A stretch of DNA of 64,000 nt from Acidobacteriaceae bacterium (GTDB taxonomy: Bacteria; Acidobacteriota; Terriglobia; Bryobacterales; Bryobacteraceae). The stretch spans positions 62,001-126,000 of the forward strand of contig JAFAMD010000025.1 in assembly GCA_019233755.1 (NCBI GenBank), written 5' to 3'. Under the pieces are notes generated by a model. It saw only the letters and a program-made list of their open reading frames with translations. It had not been told where the DNA came from and did not search any database. Positions within the stretch are counted from its first letter, which is position 1. Every line of letters starts with the position of its first letter. The translations under genes and the position numbers were made by a program. Shown in pieces: positions 7,832 to 19,581 of the stretch.

Positions 7832-9526
7832 TTACGCGGCAGTAAGGACAGGCTGGCGCAAGGCCTCGGCTCCTACCCGATGGCAGAAGTCACCGAAGGA
7901 CTCGCCCTTCTGACGTTCTTCCCTGTACAGCTCAAAGACCGGGCGCAGGCGGCTGGCGAGTTCTTCGCGTTTCACGTTCTGGGCGAAAACAGTTCCCATC
8001 CTCGTTCCGAGAGGTGACGCCCCCAAATAGATCGTGTAGAGGTTCACGCTGGCGCCCACGATTCCGATTTCGGCGGTGTACGGCCGCGAACAGCCATTGG
8101 GGCACCCGCTGGTGCGTAAATGAATGATATCGGTGCTGAGTCCGATTGCATCGAGCTCGGCCTGGATCTCGGCAACGACTTCTGGCATGATGCGCTCGGA
8201 TTCGGTAAGTGCCAAGCCGCAGGTTGGCAGCGCCGGGCAGGAGATCGCGTGCCGCAGCACCGGAGGCAGCCGTGCCGGCTCTGTGATGCCGTGTTCGACC
8301 AATAAACAGGCGATCACCTCGCGGTCTTCGTCGCGGATGCCGCTCAGATAGAGGTTTTGCTGGCAGGTCAGGCGGACCTCCAGACGGTAACGCTCGACAA
8401 TGGTGCGCAAAGCCGTCCGGACGCGAGAGCCCTCGTCGAAGTCCCGTACACGGCCGCTGATTACGCGTACGCCTACAAACCAGAGTGGGCTTCCGTCTTC
8501 GCCCGTCTTCTGCTTGTGCCAGCCTAGATAATCGTCTGCGCGACGCCAAGGGCTCAGATCCGCAGGCGGCAGCTGGCGGCCGACGCGTTTCTCCAATTCC
8601 TGCTTAAACTTAGCTATGCCCCATTCATCTATTACATACTTAAGCCGAGCCAATTTTCGATTGGATCGATTGCCAAAGTCTCTGTGAATACTGACAATTG
8701 CGGACACTACTTCCAGCAATTCTTGAGAACTTGGGCCGACCGAGCAAATCGGGTCCGCCAGTCGCGGATGCGATTGCTTTACGCCCGCGCTCTGCCCCAT
8801 GCCGCCACCGGCGAGGATCTCGAATCCAGCCAACTTGCCGTTTTCATAGCGTGCAACGATGCCGACATCATTCGCATAAATGTCGGTGGTATTGTCTCCT
8901 GGAAATGCAAAGCCAACCTTGAACTTTCGCGGCAAATACGCTGTACCGTAAAGCGGTTCTACTTCTTCGGGCTCTTCTGCCGTAACGGCGCGTTCGCCAT
9001 CGAGCCAGATTTCGTAATACGCCGTAGTTTTGGGTTTTAGGCTCTTCGAAACGAACTTGACGACGGGTTGTAGCTCTTTGCGCTGTTCGTTTTCAAAAGG
9101 CGCAGGGCAGGAAATGACATTGCGCACAACATCGCCGCAGGCGGCGAGGGTACCAAGGTAACTCTCGTTCAGGCTGCGGATCAGTTCACGCAGACGGGCC
9201 TTGGGAACGTGGTGGTACTGAATGTCCTGCCGGGTGGTGATGCGAAGGCTGCCGTCGCCTAAGTCGGCCAAGCGGTCAAGGGTAAGGTATTGGTCGGCCG
9301 TCAGAACGCCGCCCGGAACGCCCACCCGCACCATTGCGGAATACTGCTTTGCTCCCGACTTCCGGAGATCGCGGTCGTCCTGCTGGTAAATACCGTGGAA
9401 CTTCAAAACTCCGGTCGCCGGGGCTGAGAACAGAACCTCATTGTTTTCAAGCTCTTCAGCAATGGTTCCTCGGAGATAACGGCTGCCCAGCTTATTGGTT
9501 TCTACGGCCGATGGTGGTTTGTCCAT
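7832..9526 (-). CDS. ferredoxin-type nitrite/sulfite reductase (siroheme, 4Fe-4S)
   Basis: Assimilatory reductase that carries out the six-electron reduction of sulfite to sulfide or nitrite to ammonia. The 564 residues contain two ferredoxin-like half-domains and two siroheme-binding halves. Cluster ligands are visible as SCPALPTCGLA (about residue 430) and SGCPNGCSRPY (about residue 473). Arg and Lys residues typical of the substrate pocket are present (TTRQDIQYH near residue 97). Length and motifs fit both sulfite and nitrite reductases, so the substrate is open; no nitrate or sulfate assimilation gene is adjacent. Upstream on the same strand is the CCA-type nucleotidyltransferase, 67 bases away. 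Confidence 0.92.
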   Translation of the reverse strand: MDKPPSAVETNKLGSRYLRGTIAEELENNEVLFSAPATGVLKFHGIYQQDDRDLRKSGAKQYSAMVRVGVPGGVLTADQYLTLDRLADLGDGSLRITTRQDIQYHHVPKARLRELIRSLNESYLGTLAACGDVVRNVISCPAPFENEQRKELQPVVKFVSKSLKPKTTAYYEIWLDGERAVTAEEPEEVEPLYGTAYLPRKFKVGFAFPGDNTTDIYANDVGIVARYENGKLAGFEILAGGGMGQSAGVKQSHPRLADPICSVGPSSQELLEVVSAIVSIHRDFGNRSNRKLARLKYVIDEWGIAKFKQELEKRVGRQLPPADLSPWRRADDYLGWHKQKTGEDGSPLWFVGVRVISGRVRDFDEGSRVRTALRTIVERYRLEVRLTCQQNLYLSGIRDEDREVIACLLVEHGITEPARLPPVLRHAISCPALPTCGLALTESERIMPEVVAEIQAELDAIGLSTDIIHLRTSGCPNGCSRPYTAEIGIVGASVNLYTIYLGASPLGTRMGTVFAQNVKREELASRLRPVFELYREERQKGESFGDFCHRVGAEALRQPVLTAA

Positions 9527-9593
9527 CTACATAGTAGAGTATCCCACATCGGCTGGAATCGGAAGAGATTTGGCCGTTAGACGGAAAATAATT

Positions 9594-10904
9594 TTAGCGG
9601 CTGAAGCTCGCAGCGCGGCGTCCGGGGCCGGGAGGCGGAGGAGGCGGCTCCGGTTCTACCGTCTTCTTCGGACGTGCATCCAACCGGGCCGCGATGAGCT
9701 CCTGGTGCAGCCTGGCGAATTTGGGTGTACCGGGCTCGGCGCCCCTTTCGATTACATCTTTCTCTGTGACTTCTTGCGCCGCCGGGAGGTACTTCTGGAG
9801 ATAATTCTTAACCCGATCGAGCACCAGGCGTTGGCCCGATCGCATGAGCAGGAAGAGCAGAACCTCGCCAGGAACCTTGCTCACGATGGAGTAAAGCGCC
9901 GAAGGGCGGCTGATCTTGGCAGCCGCGATTTCCTTCTCTACTTTGCTCGCCTTGCTTTCGAGTCTGGCTGCCGCCTCGAGTTCGTGTTTGGGGAGACCGA
10001 CGGTATTTGCCAGCGCAGCACGCTCCTTGGGGCTCAACTTCTCCTCGAGGAGGAACAAGAAGAGGACGTAAGAGTTAGCTCGAATATCGATGCCGAAGGG
10101 CAGGGACTGCCGCGCTTTTTGCAGCTTCTGGAAGGCAGGCAGGTTGAGCTTCGGTCCGGCGAGCGCCGGCGAGAAAAGAGACAGCAGGTTTTCATCCTCA
10201 AGGGCCTTCAGGATGTCTCCGGCCAATGGATCGAGCGCGATCTGCCGCAGTTCGTACTCGAGGATGGTGGCAGGGATCCTGGTTTCCAGCTTGGCTTCGC
10301 GCACGTTTCTGTACTGGCTCATCGTCCGCTCGTCGACCGCAAACCCTAGACGCACACGCAAACGGATCATGCGCAGGATTCGCGACGGGTCATCGTACAA
10401 CGCATAATTGGTGACCACGCGCAACTCCTTCCGCTCCAGGTCACCCAGGCCATTGCTGGGATCGAGCAACAGGCCGCGCGATGCTTTGCCGAGCGAGAGC
10501 GCAATCGCATTCACGGTAAAATCGCGGCAACGGAGGTCTTCGTGGATGGTGGCGGGCAGCACCTGGGGTTTGCTGCCGGGTTTGGCGTACTTCTCCACTC
10601 GCGCGGACGAGATGCTTACCGACACATTGCCCGGAAACTGGAGCTCCACCTGTTTCCTAAGCTCATCCTGCGAAAGAATCTCCGCTCCGGTCTTTTGTGC
10701 AACTGCTTTGGCGAGCTTTGCGCTGCCACCCTCGACTGTAAAGTCCAGGTCGCGGATGGGAAACCCGCCCATCATGTCGCGCATTGCTCCGCCGGTCAGA
10801 AACAGGTTCAAATTGGCCTGTTCCGCCGTATCGCGAATCTCAGCCATCGCTTTGCTCTGTTCAGCGTTCAGATGACTGTCCAGCATGAACATGTAGTCGC
10901 TCAT
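9594..10904 (-). CDS. CCA tRNA nucleotidyltransferase / poly(A) polymerase family
   Basis: Class II nucleotidyltransferase that adds CCA (or A) to RNA 3' ends. The catalytic head has LTGGAMRDMMGG (about residues 35-46) and RDLDFTVEG (about 51-59, carrying the catalytic DxD). CRDFTVNAIAL (about 135) and DDPSRILRMIRLRVRLGF (about 180-197) follow as the RNA/ATP-binding motifs. At 436 residues with a Pro-rich Arg-containing tail it is family-typical. Whether it makes the whole CCA or only part cannot be told from sequence. It sits 15 bases after xerD and upstream of the reductase, so the three may be cotranscribed. Confidence 0.9.
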   Translation of the reverse strand: MSDYMFMLDSHLNAEQSKAMAEIRDTAEQANLNLFLTGGAMRDMMGGFPIRDLDFTVEGGSAKLAKAVAQKTGAEILSQDELRKQVELQFPGNVSVSISSARVEKYAKPGSKPQVLPATIHEDLRCRDFTVNAIALSLGKASRGLLLDPSNGLGDLERKELRVVTNYALYDDPSRILRMIRLRVRLGFAVDERTMSQYRNVREAKLETRIPATILEYELRQIALDPLAGDILKALEDENLLSLFSPALAGPKLNLPAFQKLQKARQSLPFGIDIRANSYVLFLFLLEEKLSPKERAALANTVGLPKHELEAAARLESKASKVEKEIAAAKISRPSALYSIVSKVPGEVLLFLLMRSGQRLVLDRVKNYLQKYLPAAQEVTEKDVIERGAEPGTPKFARLHQELIAARLDARPKKTVEPEPPPPPPGPGRRAASFSR

Positions 10905-10919
10905 AGCTCTCTCGGCTCC

Positions 10920-11852
10920 TTAGGACGACGTAGGCCGGCGCGTCGCGGGCTTGCGCGCCGCGCGGGGGTGATGCTGGTCGACGGTCTGCCGCAACCGCGA
11001 ACGTAGGACGTGAGTATAAATCTGGGTGGTACCGATATCGGAATGCCCCAGCATGGTTTGAACGCTTCGCAGGTCGGCACCTCCCTCGAGAACGTGCGTT
11101 GCAAACGTGTGGCGGAGCACGTGCGGACTTAGCGAACGGAAAATGCCAGCTTTCTTGCCGTGAGCACGAAGCAGCTTCCAGAAACCCTGGCGGGTCATAG
11201 CAGAGCCGTGCGCGGTCACGAAAAGAAACGGACTCACGCGACCTTTGAGTAGCTGTGGCCGCAGATCCTCAAAATAACTCGCAATTGATTGCAAAGCCTG
11301 CCGTCCCACAGGGATTAATCGCTGTTTGTCCCCTTTGCCCACTACGCGCAGAACACCAGCCGCCTCATCCAGGTCGGCAACTCGCACTCTGATCAGTTCG
11401 CTGACCCGTAAGCCGGTCGCATACAGGAGATCCAGCATGGCCCGATCGCGGAGACCCGTCTGGGTATCGTCCGATGGTGCTTCGATCAGATGATCGACCG
11501 CTCCTGCGTCGAGGTATTTGGGAAGGGCAGACCCGATTTTCGGCGCGGAGAGCAGTTCGGCCGGATTGGCTCGCACCTCACCTTGTTCGAGCAGGTAGCC
11601 GAAAAAGCCGCGAAGCGTCGTCACTTGCCGTGCAATGGAGCGGTTCGACAGACCGGTTGACCGGAGATGGTCCAGATAACCTCGCAACATCTCCAGGGTG
11701 ACGGACAGCAGCGAACCGTCCTTGAGAAAAGCAGCGAGGCATTGCAAGTCGCGCCGGTATGCTTCTAAGCTGTTGAGAGATAACCCCTTTTCCACTCGGC
11801 AGAAATGCAGGTAGGACCGCATTCCACGCTCCAAGGGCGTCATCCGCGTCAT
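10920..11852 (-). CDS. xerD: XerD-type tyrosine recombinase
   Basis: Site-specific tyrosine recombinase of the XerC/XerD group, which resolves chromosome dimers at dif. It has an N-terminal SAM-like core-binding domain (SLNSLEAYRRDL, about residues 25-36) and a catalytic domain with YATGLRVSEL (catalytic Arg), a Lys-containing beta hairpin (GKGDKQRLIP), HVLRHTFATH (HxxR), LGHSDIGTTQIYTHV (second His and nucleophile Tyr). The chosen ATG at 11852 gives 310 residues, close to E. coli XerD (298). An in-frame start at 12119 would add about 89 residues that overlap the divergent gene and match nothing. A short basic C-terminal tail (about 25 residues) extends past the usual end. Confidence 0.9.
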   Translation of the reverse strand: MTRMTPLERGMRSYLHFCRVEKGLSLNSLEAYRRDLQCLAAFLKDGSLLSVTLEMLRGYLDHLRSTGLSNRSIARQVTTLRGFFGYLLEQGEVRANPAELLSAPKIGSALPKYLDAGAVDHLIEAPSDDTQTGLRDRAMLDLLYATGLRVSELIRVRVADLDEAAGVLRVVGKGDKQRLIPVGRQALQSIASYFEDLRPQLLKGRVSPFLFVTAHGSAMTRQGFWKLLRAHGKKAGIFRSLSPHVLRHTFATHVLEGGADLRSVQTMLGHSDIGTTQIYTHVLRSRLRQTVDQHHPRAARKPATRRPTSS

Positions 11853-11912
11853 GCTGCCAATGATACAATACGCGCGAAATTGTTTGAAACAAAGTAGAGA
11901 TCCAGTTTCAGA

Positions 11913-12413
11913 TTGAGCACTAGTACTGCCAAACGAATCATTTTGTACCGCTTTGACCGGCAACCCGTGGAAGGGATTGTCAATCCTGGAGCGTATCTGC
12001 TCGGACAGGGTGTGGAATTCATCACGCTGGACGGAAACCTGCACCAGGTTCCATACGGCGAACTGAAAGCGCTCTGTTTCGCTTCGGAATCGGGCAAACC
12101 GGACCTGTTTGGCGATCATAATTTGTTTGAGCGGAGGCCGAAGGTGCCGGGACTCTGGACGAGATTTACGCTACGGGATGGAGACCGGCTGGACGGAATT
12201 CTGTCGCATAACCTCCTGGATTGGCCCGCGCAGGGCTACCTGATCACGCCTCCGAGAGCCGGAGGTGCACGCCAGCGTGTTTTTTTGGCGCGCGCCGCAG
12301 TAACCGGTACGGAGCTGCGTGGGGTAGTGGGAGCACCGACCTCTTCAGGCCTCGCCAGGGCGAAGGGTAAGCTTCCGGACAAGATGTCTCAGCTCAATAT
12401 GTTTGAGTCGTGA
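11913..12413 (+). CDS. unknown 166-residue protein divergent from xerD
   Basis: Soluble protein of unknown function, starting at TTG 11913. No signal peptide or membrane segment is present. It looks like two repeats of a small beta-rich unit: an early RIILYRFDRQPVEGIV followed by VEFITLDGNLHQVPYGELKALCF, and later TRFTLRDGDRLDGIL followed by GYLITPPRAG and QRVFLARAAV. The start of each half (position, basic residue, GI/V, then a polar turn) is similar, suggesting an internal duplication. It is divergent from xerD with 60 bases between the starts, and its 3' end overlaps the convergent 2H phosphoesterase gene by 20 bases. Confidence 0.7.
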   Translation: MSTSTAKRIILYRFDRQPVEGIVNPGAYLLGQGVEFITLDGNLHQVPYGELKALCFASESGKPDLFGDHNLFERRPKVPGLWTRFTLRDGDRLDGILSHNLLDWPAQGYLITPPRAGGARQRVFLARAAVTGTELRGVVGAPTSSGLARAKGKLPDKMSQLNMFES

Positions 12414-13005
12414 TTTCGGCTTCCCGGCCATTGTTTGGTTCCGTTGCGTCGCTCAGCAGACGGAAGGACCACATCCGGCGCCAGTCGCTCCAACAGCGGC
12501 TGTGCGGCGGCAGCCACAAGCATACGAGCTCTTCAATCGATACGTGAGGAGAGGAACGATTCGATCTCCACGCCGCCTCAGCCCTGCGCTCCGCGTGATG
12601 GATCTGGCCATTGTTTATGGGACCGCCGAGAGTAAGATGGGGGCGGAACTCGAAGCGTTCCGCGTGGGCAAGCTTGCCGATATTCAGCGCCCGGTGAAGA
12701 TCGTGAATAGAGCTATTGCCTTCCGCGACGTCGAGGTAAAGAAAGTTAGTTTCCGGGAAGTGGCGTACCTTCGAAAGCTCAACCGTGAAGGCAGTAAAGC
12801 TGGCGAGGGTAGCTTTTATGGCGTTCGAAGCAGTCTCAACCGGCTGTTTCAAGGGCCTTGGCGGCAGAATTGTGATATGCGGTTCCGGGATATTGGTCTC
12901 CGGAATTAATTCGCGCATCTCGGTGAGGAAAGACCGCAGCGGGTCCGGAATGTAACTCACTAAAGCGACTGCACCCCAGGGGGGTACTCCCATATGGTCG
13001 ATCAT
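12394..13005 (-). CDS. 2'-5' RNA ligase-like 2H phosphoesterase
   Basis: Member of the 2H phosphoesterase superfamily, which acts on 2'-5' or cyclic phosphodiester bonds in RNA or small nucleotides. Two HxT/HxTL motifs are visible: PEPHITILPP (about residues 41-50) and FRPHLTLGGP (about 119-128). The spacing of about 78 residues is right. The N-terminus (GVPPWGAVALVSYIPDPL) fits the first strand of the fold. The C-terminal 45 residues are rich in Trp and Arg. At 203 residues it is normal. The 3' end overlaps the opposite gene by 20 bases. The substrate cannot be inferred from the neighbours. Confidence 0.83.
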   Translation of the reverse strand: MIDHMGVPPWGAVALVSYIPDPLRSFLTEMRELIPETNIPEPHITILPPRPLKQPVETASNAIKATLASFTAFTVELSKVRHFPETNFLYLDVAEGNSSIHDLHRALNIGKLAHAERFEFRPHLTLGGPINNGQIHHAERRAEAAWRSNRSSPHVSIEELVCLWLPPHSRCWSDWRRMWSFRLLSDATEPNNGREAEITTQTY

Positions 13006-13026
13006 TTTACAAATCGCGATATGGCG

Positions 13027-13389
13027 CTACGGATGAGACTCCGAATTCCCGCGCGATGAATCGGGTGGATTCGGGTGCGGAGCAGTCATTGCCTCGGGTT
13101 TGGGCTCCGGAACGTACCATTGGGCGGGTTCGAAGCCGATGTACTTGGTAATGTAAAGCCTGGTGGGGGATCCGTCGCTTGCGAGTTCCTCAAGCAGGTC
13201 TCCGGGAAAGAGCGGGTGCGCTTCGCCGACAAGATCTTTCCAGGCGGCATAGGGTGTGGCAGCCTCTATTTCGCCGGCAGGATCATAGTCTTTGATCTTC
13301 ACTACGGCGAGTCCGCCCGTGTGCGCCGCCCAGCGAAAGCTTTCCCTGGGAGCGTCCTTGATTCGGTGCATCCGGTAACGCGGCATCAA
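13027..13389 (-). CDS. small conserved-looking unknown protein
   Basis: A 120-residue soluble protein that I do not recognise. It has an ordered core (RWAAHTGGLAVVKIKDYDP, then ATPYAAWKDLV, LFPGDLLE, LYITKYIGFEPAQWYVPE) and a Pro/Ser-rich tail from about residue 97. Composition is balanced and coding-like. It lies 21 bases upstream, on the same strand, of the 2H phosphoesterase start, so the two probably share a transcript. The 105 bases between it and the divergent adaptor gene must carry both promoters. Confidence 0.65.
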   Translation of the reverse strand: MMPRYRMHRIKDAPRESFRWAAHTGGLAVVKIKDYDPAGEIEAATPYAAWKDLVGEAHPLFPGDLLEELASDGSPTRLYITKYIGFEPAQWYVPEPKPEAMTAPHPNPPDSSRGNSESHP

Positions 13390-13494
13390 GCAAACAGTCT
13401 AGCGAATACATGGCCACGAGAGAAAGCCCGAGTTGATCAATAACTTACGTGCGCGTCTGTCAAAATGTGGACGAGACTTCCCAAAAACTTTTGA

Positions 13495-14714
13495 GTGATG
13501 AAACGATACTGGTGGCTGTCGATTCTGCCCGTAGCGCTCCTGCTGTGGTGGGGGCTGGACCGGGGCGACTCGGCGCCGGAAATCCATTTTTCTGCGGTAC
13601 ACCGCACAACGATTGAAAGCACTGTCTTAACGAATGGAAAGATAGAGCCGGAACAGTGGGCGGCGGCACGCGCCGAGACAGCCGGCATTGTTCAAGGCAT
13701 TGCCGTGCAGCGGGGCCAGGCTGTCGCGGCGGGCCAGGCTCTGGTCAGACTGAACACAACAGGAGCTCAGGCCGAACTTGCGCGGGCGCTGGCGCGTGAA
13801 CAGGAGGCACGAGTCGAGGTTGCAACGGTGCGGCAGGGCGGCAAAATATCGCAGGTAGCTGATCTCAACAACCGCATTGCGAGCGCCCAGGAAGCAGTCG
13901 CGGTGGCGCAGCGGAATTATGAGGCCGACCAGCGGCTGCTCGAACGGCAGGCCGCGACAAAACTTCAGGTCCAGAACGATAAGGACACCCTGGACAAGGC
14001 AAAACTGCTGGTACGGCAGTTGGAAGATCAGAAGAGGACGCTGGTCACAGCAAGCGATCAAGAAGTGGCACAGGCGAAACTGCACGACGCACAGGCTGCG
14101 GTCGCGTCCGCTACGCATCAGCTTGCTCTATGCGAGGTGAAATCACCGTTATCAGGAACGGTCTATCAATTCGATCTGAAGGTGGGTGCCTATCTGCAGC
14201 CGGGCGAGCTCGTGGGTCTGGTGGGCAATATCGACCAGGTGAAAGTGATCGTGTATGTCGATGAGCCCGACCTCGGGCGCGTTGGCCTCGGGATGCCTGT
14301 AAAGATCAAATGGGATGCGCGGCCAGGCCAAGTGTGGTGGGGTAAGGTAGACAAGCTGCCAACCGAAGTGGTTGCGCTCGGGACGCGCACTGTGGGCGAA
14401 GTGAGCACTGTCATCGATAATCCGGATCACGATCTGCTCCCCGGGGTTTCGGTGAACGTGACGATCGTTTCGCGAGTCGTGAAAGACGCCCCCAGCATCC
14501 CTAAAGCTGCACTGCGAACCATCAGCGGTAAAGATGGCGTTTACAAGCTCGAGAGAGACTCCATCGTATGGACGCCGGTGACGACGGGAGTAAGCGATAT
14601 CAACAACGTGCAAATCCTGTCGGGCCTGACGGAGGGAGACCACGTCGCAGACCGCGTGGTAGAGCCCCCGGATGCGGAGATCAAAAACCACATGCGGGTC
14701 AAGCCGGACTTCAA

Positions 14715-14718
<4 letters not shown>
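13495..14718 (+). CDS. periplasmic adaptor of an efflux pump (HlyD/MacA-like)
   Basis: Membrane fusion protein with one N-terminal membrane segment (about residues 6-20), lipoyl halves around residues 55-85 (AETAGIVQGIAVQRG) and about 210-225 (CEVKSPLSGTVYQF), a coiled-coil hairpin between them (about 90-205), and a beta-barrel and membrane-proximal region to the end. Start is GTG 13495 or the adjacent ATG 13498. MacA-like adaptors normally precede MacB-type ABC permeases. Here the next gene is instead a GT-C-like membrane protein whose TTG start overlaps this stop (TTGA). No ATPase or outer-membrane factor is nearby, so it is an orphan or uses distant partners. Confidence 0.85.
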
Positions 14719-17732
<3,014 letters not shown>

Positions 17733-19241
17733 TTACGTATCAGCGTGGCCAGAGCCGGACGCGGCGAACAGATCCTTCCAGGACTCATCAAGGGTAATCC
17801 AACGGTCCGATTCTTCGTCCCAACTGGCAGCCAGGTGTGGCACGTGCAGGACGCCATGGCCTTCCGTGCACAGTAGCTCGGTTCCGGACCAATCGAGGAG
17901 CAGACAACCGGGGCAGCCAATGCGAACAGGGAAGCAGAGAAGACGCAGGCAGATGCGGCAACGAGCTCGCTGGTCGGCGACCGACCAGAAAAGAACTGCC
18001 ATGGAGCCGAGGACATAGAGCCAAAGCATGAACGGTCCGTTGGCGGGATCTTTCGAACCGTAGAGAATGGCCGACTGCGAGCGGCTCCATTCCAAACCGG
18101 CGAGAAAAACAAAGCCGAGCGCCAGGGCAGTTTTGGCCAGCCAGAAAGCTGAGCGGCGGGCCAGGGCAGCGCGGTCCGGGTAAGTGAGCGCAGCGCGCAG
18201 GTGGCGTATGCGTATGCCGGAAACCGCGATGAGCAGGAGCGTGCAGACCAAAACGGAAACAGTGAAGATCTGGACAGGTATCCAGGCTGCCTCATCTAGG
18301 AACCCATAGCGGAGTTGCGATTGGAAGAAGTCATAGCAGGTGACTTCGGCGATACGGGTCAGTTCGCGGTCGAGCGCCTTTTCCGAAACATTGGGCCGGA
18401 CGCGGGCAACTACCATCATCGAGGTAGCCGGCGGATGAGGCTCAATGATATATATCGCCGGTTGGCGCGAGAGGAACTGGAAGCGCCGGTTCAGGACACC
18501 AGCAACGCGATGGGATTCGGCGCCGATTTGCAGCGAGCGGCCGACGACGTGCGGATCGCGATGGAAGAGTGATTGCCAGATAGAGTCGGTGAGGACAAGA
18601 CCCGTCTCGCGAGGGATAGACCCAACGACCGGGCTTGCTTCCAGCACCGTGAAGAAATCCGGGTCAGTGCGAATGGTAAGGACGCGAGATGCCATGGTCC
18701 CCGGTGTCTTCACGTGCTGGCGAGCGATAGCAAAGCCGGCCGCGCCTTCGAGCAGATGGCTGTAGCGTGTCCACGCCGGCGCCACGTCCGGCGGAAGTCC
18801 TTTATCGCCGCCGGTGAGAATGGGATGCAACCAGATGAAGAGCAGACGGCCGGAGGCATTATGAGTGGCCTGGTTGAACAACCCGCGAGCTGCCGGTAAG
18901 CCTGAGCTAAGAACCGCCACCACTAAAATGGCTGCGCCCCAAGCCGACAAGCATGTCCAGGGGGAGCGGATGCACTCACGGATCCGCGTCTGTACGTCGT
19001 ACTGGGCCGTAAAATGCCAGCTCGCGTCGGCAAAGGCGCCCAGGCAGCGACGCAGGAGGCGCAGGCCCTCTGCCCGGCTCCAGGCTCCAGCGTAGTGCAG
19101 GAACTGCCAGCGATGCCAAATTTCCGCAAGCCATTCCTGTTTCCACTCGGGACGTTGCGCAGCGGGGACGAGATGCCCAGCAAGCTGGATCAATGCGCCG
19201 CACAAGACAACCGAGAGAGGACGCTTCGGCTCGGCTTGCAT
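17733..19241 (-). CDS. MacB-like membrane protein, short variant, controlled with PadR
   Basis: A 502-residue membrane protein next to a PadR gene, the usual setting of acidobacterial duplicated orphan permeases (ADOPs). The N-terminus (about residues 1-75) is a Trp/Arg-rich helical segment, followed by one membrane helix (about 95-115) and a MacB-like periplasmic core (about 120-310; note DPDFFTVLEASPVVG and VGRSLQIGAESHRVAGVL). Three more hydrophobic segments follow (about 325-345, 365-385, 400-420). The C-terminus (about 420-502) is Cys-rich (CRICLRLLCFPV, GCPGC, LLCTEGHG), like a zinc ribbon. It lacks the duplicated FtsX halves of a full ADOP (about 800 residues), so it is a reduced or derived form. 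It lies 7 bases after padR. Confidence 0.72.
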   Translation of the reverse strand: MQAEPKRPLSVVLCGALIQLAGHLVPAAQRPEWKQEWLAEIWHRWQFLHYAGAWSRAEGLRLLRRCLGAFADASWHFTAQYDVQTRIRECIRSPWTCLSAWGAAILVVAVLSSGLPAARGLFNQATHNASGRLLFIWLHPILTGGDKGLPPDVAPAWTRYSHLLEGAAGFAIARQHVKTPGTMASRVLTIRTDPDFFTVLEASPVVGSIPRETGLVLTDSIWQSLFHRDPHVVGRSLQIGAESHRVAGVLNRRFQFLSRQPAIYIIEPHPPATSMMVVARVRPNVSEKALDRELTRIAEVTCYDFFQSQLRYGFLDEAAWIPVQIFTVSVLVCTLLLIAVSGIRIRHLRAALTYPDRAALARRSAFWLAKTALALGFVFLAGLEWSRSQSAILYGSKDPANGPFMLWLYVLGSMAVLFWSVADQRARCRICLRLLCFPVRIGCPGCLLLDWSGTELLCTEGHGVLHVPHLAASWDEESDRWITLDESWKDLFAASGSGHADT

Positions 19242-19248
19242 AGAAGCC

Positions 19249-19557
19249 TCAGGCGCGCGGCTTGGCGAGCAGCCGTGCTAGTAATGGATACCGCTTCTGG
19301 GATTGCTCAAGCACTTGCGACCCGGCACGCGTGATGCGGTAGTACTTGCGCGGAGGACGCTGTTCGGCAGTGGCCTTTTTCTCCGATTCCCACTGCGAAG
19401 ATATTAGACCTTCGCTTTCCATGCGCCGCAGCGCCGGATAAACGGTGCCACTGGGCAGGCCCGTCTGGTCCATAACATCAAAACCGTACCGGCAGCCCTG
19501 ATCGATCGTCTGCAGGATCAGTGCGGCAGTATGGGAGAGCTTAGCAGAATCACTCAT
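19249..19557 (-). CDS. PadR family transcriptional regulator
   Basis: A 102-residue winged-helix repressor of the PadR family. Visible are the HTH (MDQTGLPSGTVYPALRRMESEGLI, residues about 28-51, with the family's SGTVYPALRR) and the wing (RKYYRITRAGSQVL, about 73-86), with a short C-terminal helix, as in the small PadR class. It is first in a two-gene unit with the MacB-like membrane protein, 7 bases apart. In acidobacteria this pairing is common and the regulator probably controls its own operon. The inducing ligand is unknown. Confidence 0.92.
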   Translation of the reverse strand: MSDSAKLSHTAALILQTIDQGCRYGFDVMDQTGLPSGTVYPALRRMESEGLISSQWESEKKATAEQRPPRKYYRITRAGSQVLEQSQKRYPLLARLLAKPRA

Positions 19558-19581
19558 CAGCTATATAGAATTCTACCCCTT

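Noticed and set aside
9495..10349. 284-codon open frame on the plus strand opposite the CCA-type gene
   Set aside because: Antisense to conserved nucleotidyltransferase motifs; no start signals and no recognisable protein.
11853..12119. Extended XerD start
   Set aside because: About 89 extra residues overlap the divergent gene and match no recombinase; ATG 11852 gives the family length.
14568..14714. Longer N-terminus for the GT-C-like protein
   Set aside because: The extra residues overlap the adaptor gene and are hydrophilic, while the TTG at 14715 is coupled to the adaptor stop and followed by the first membrane helix.
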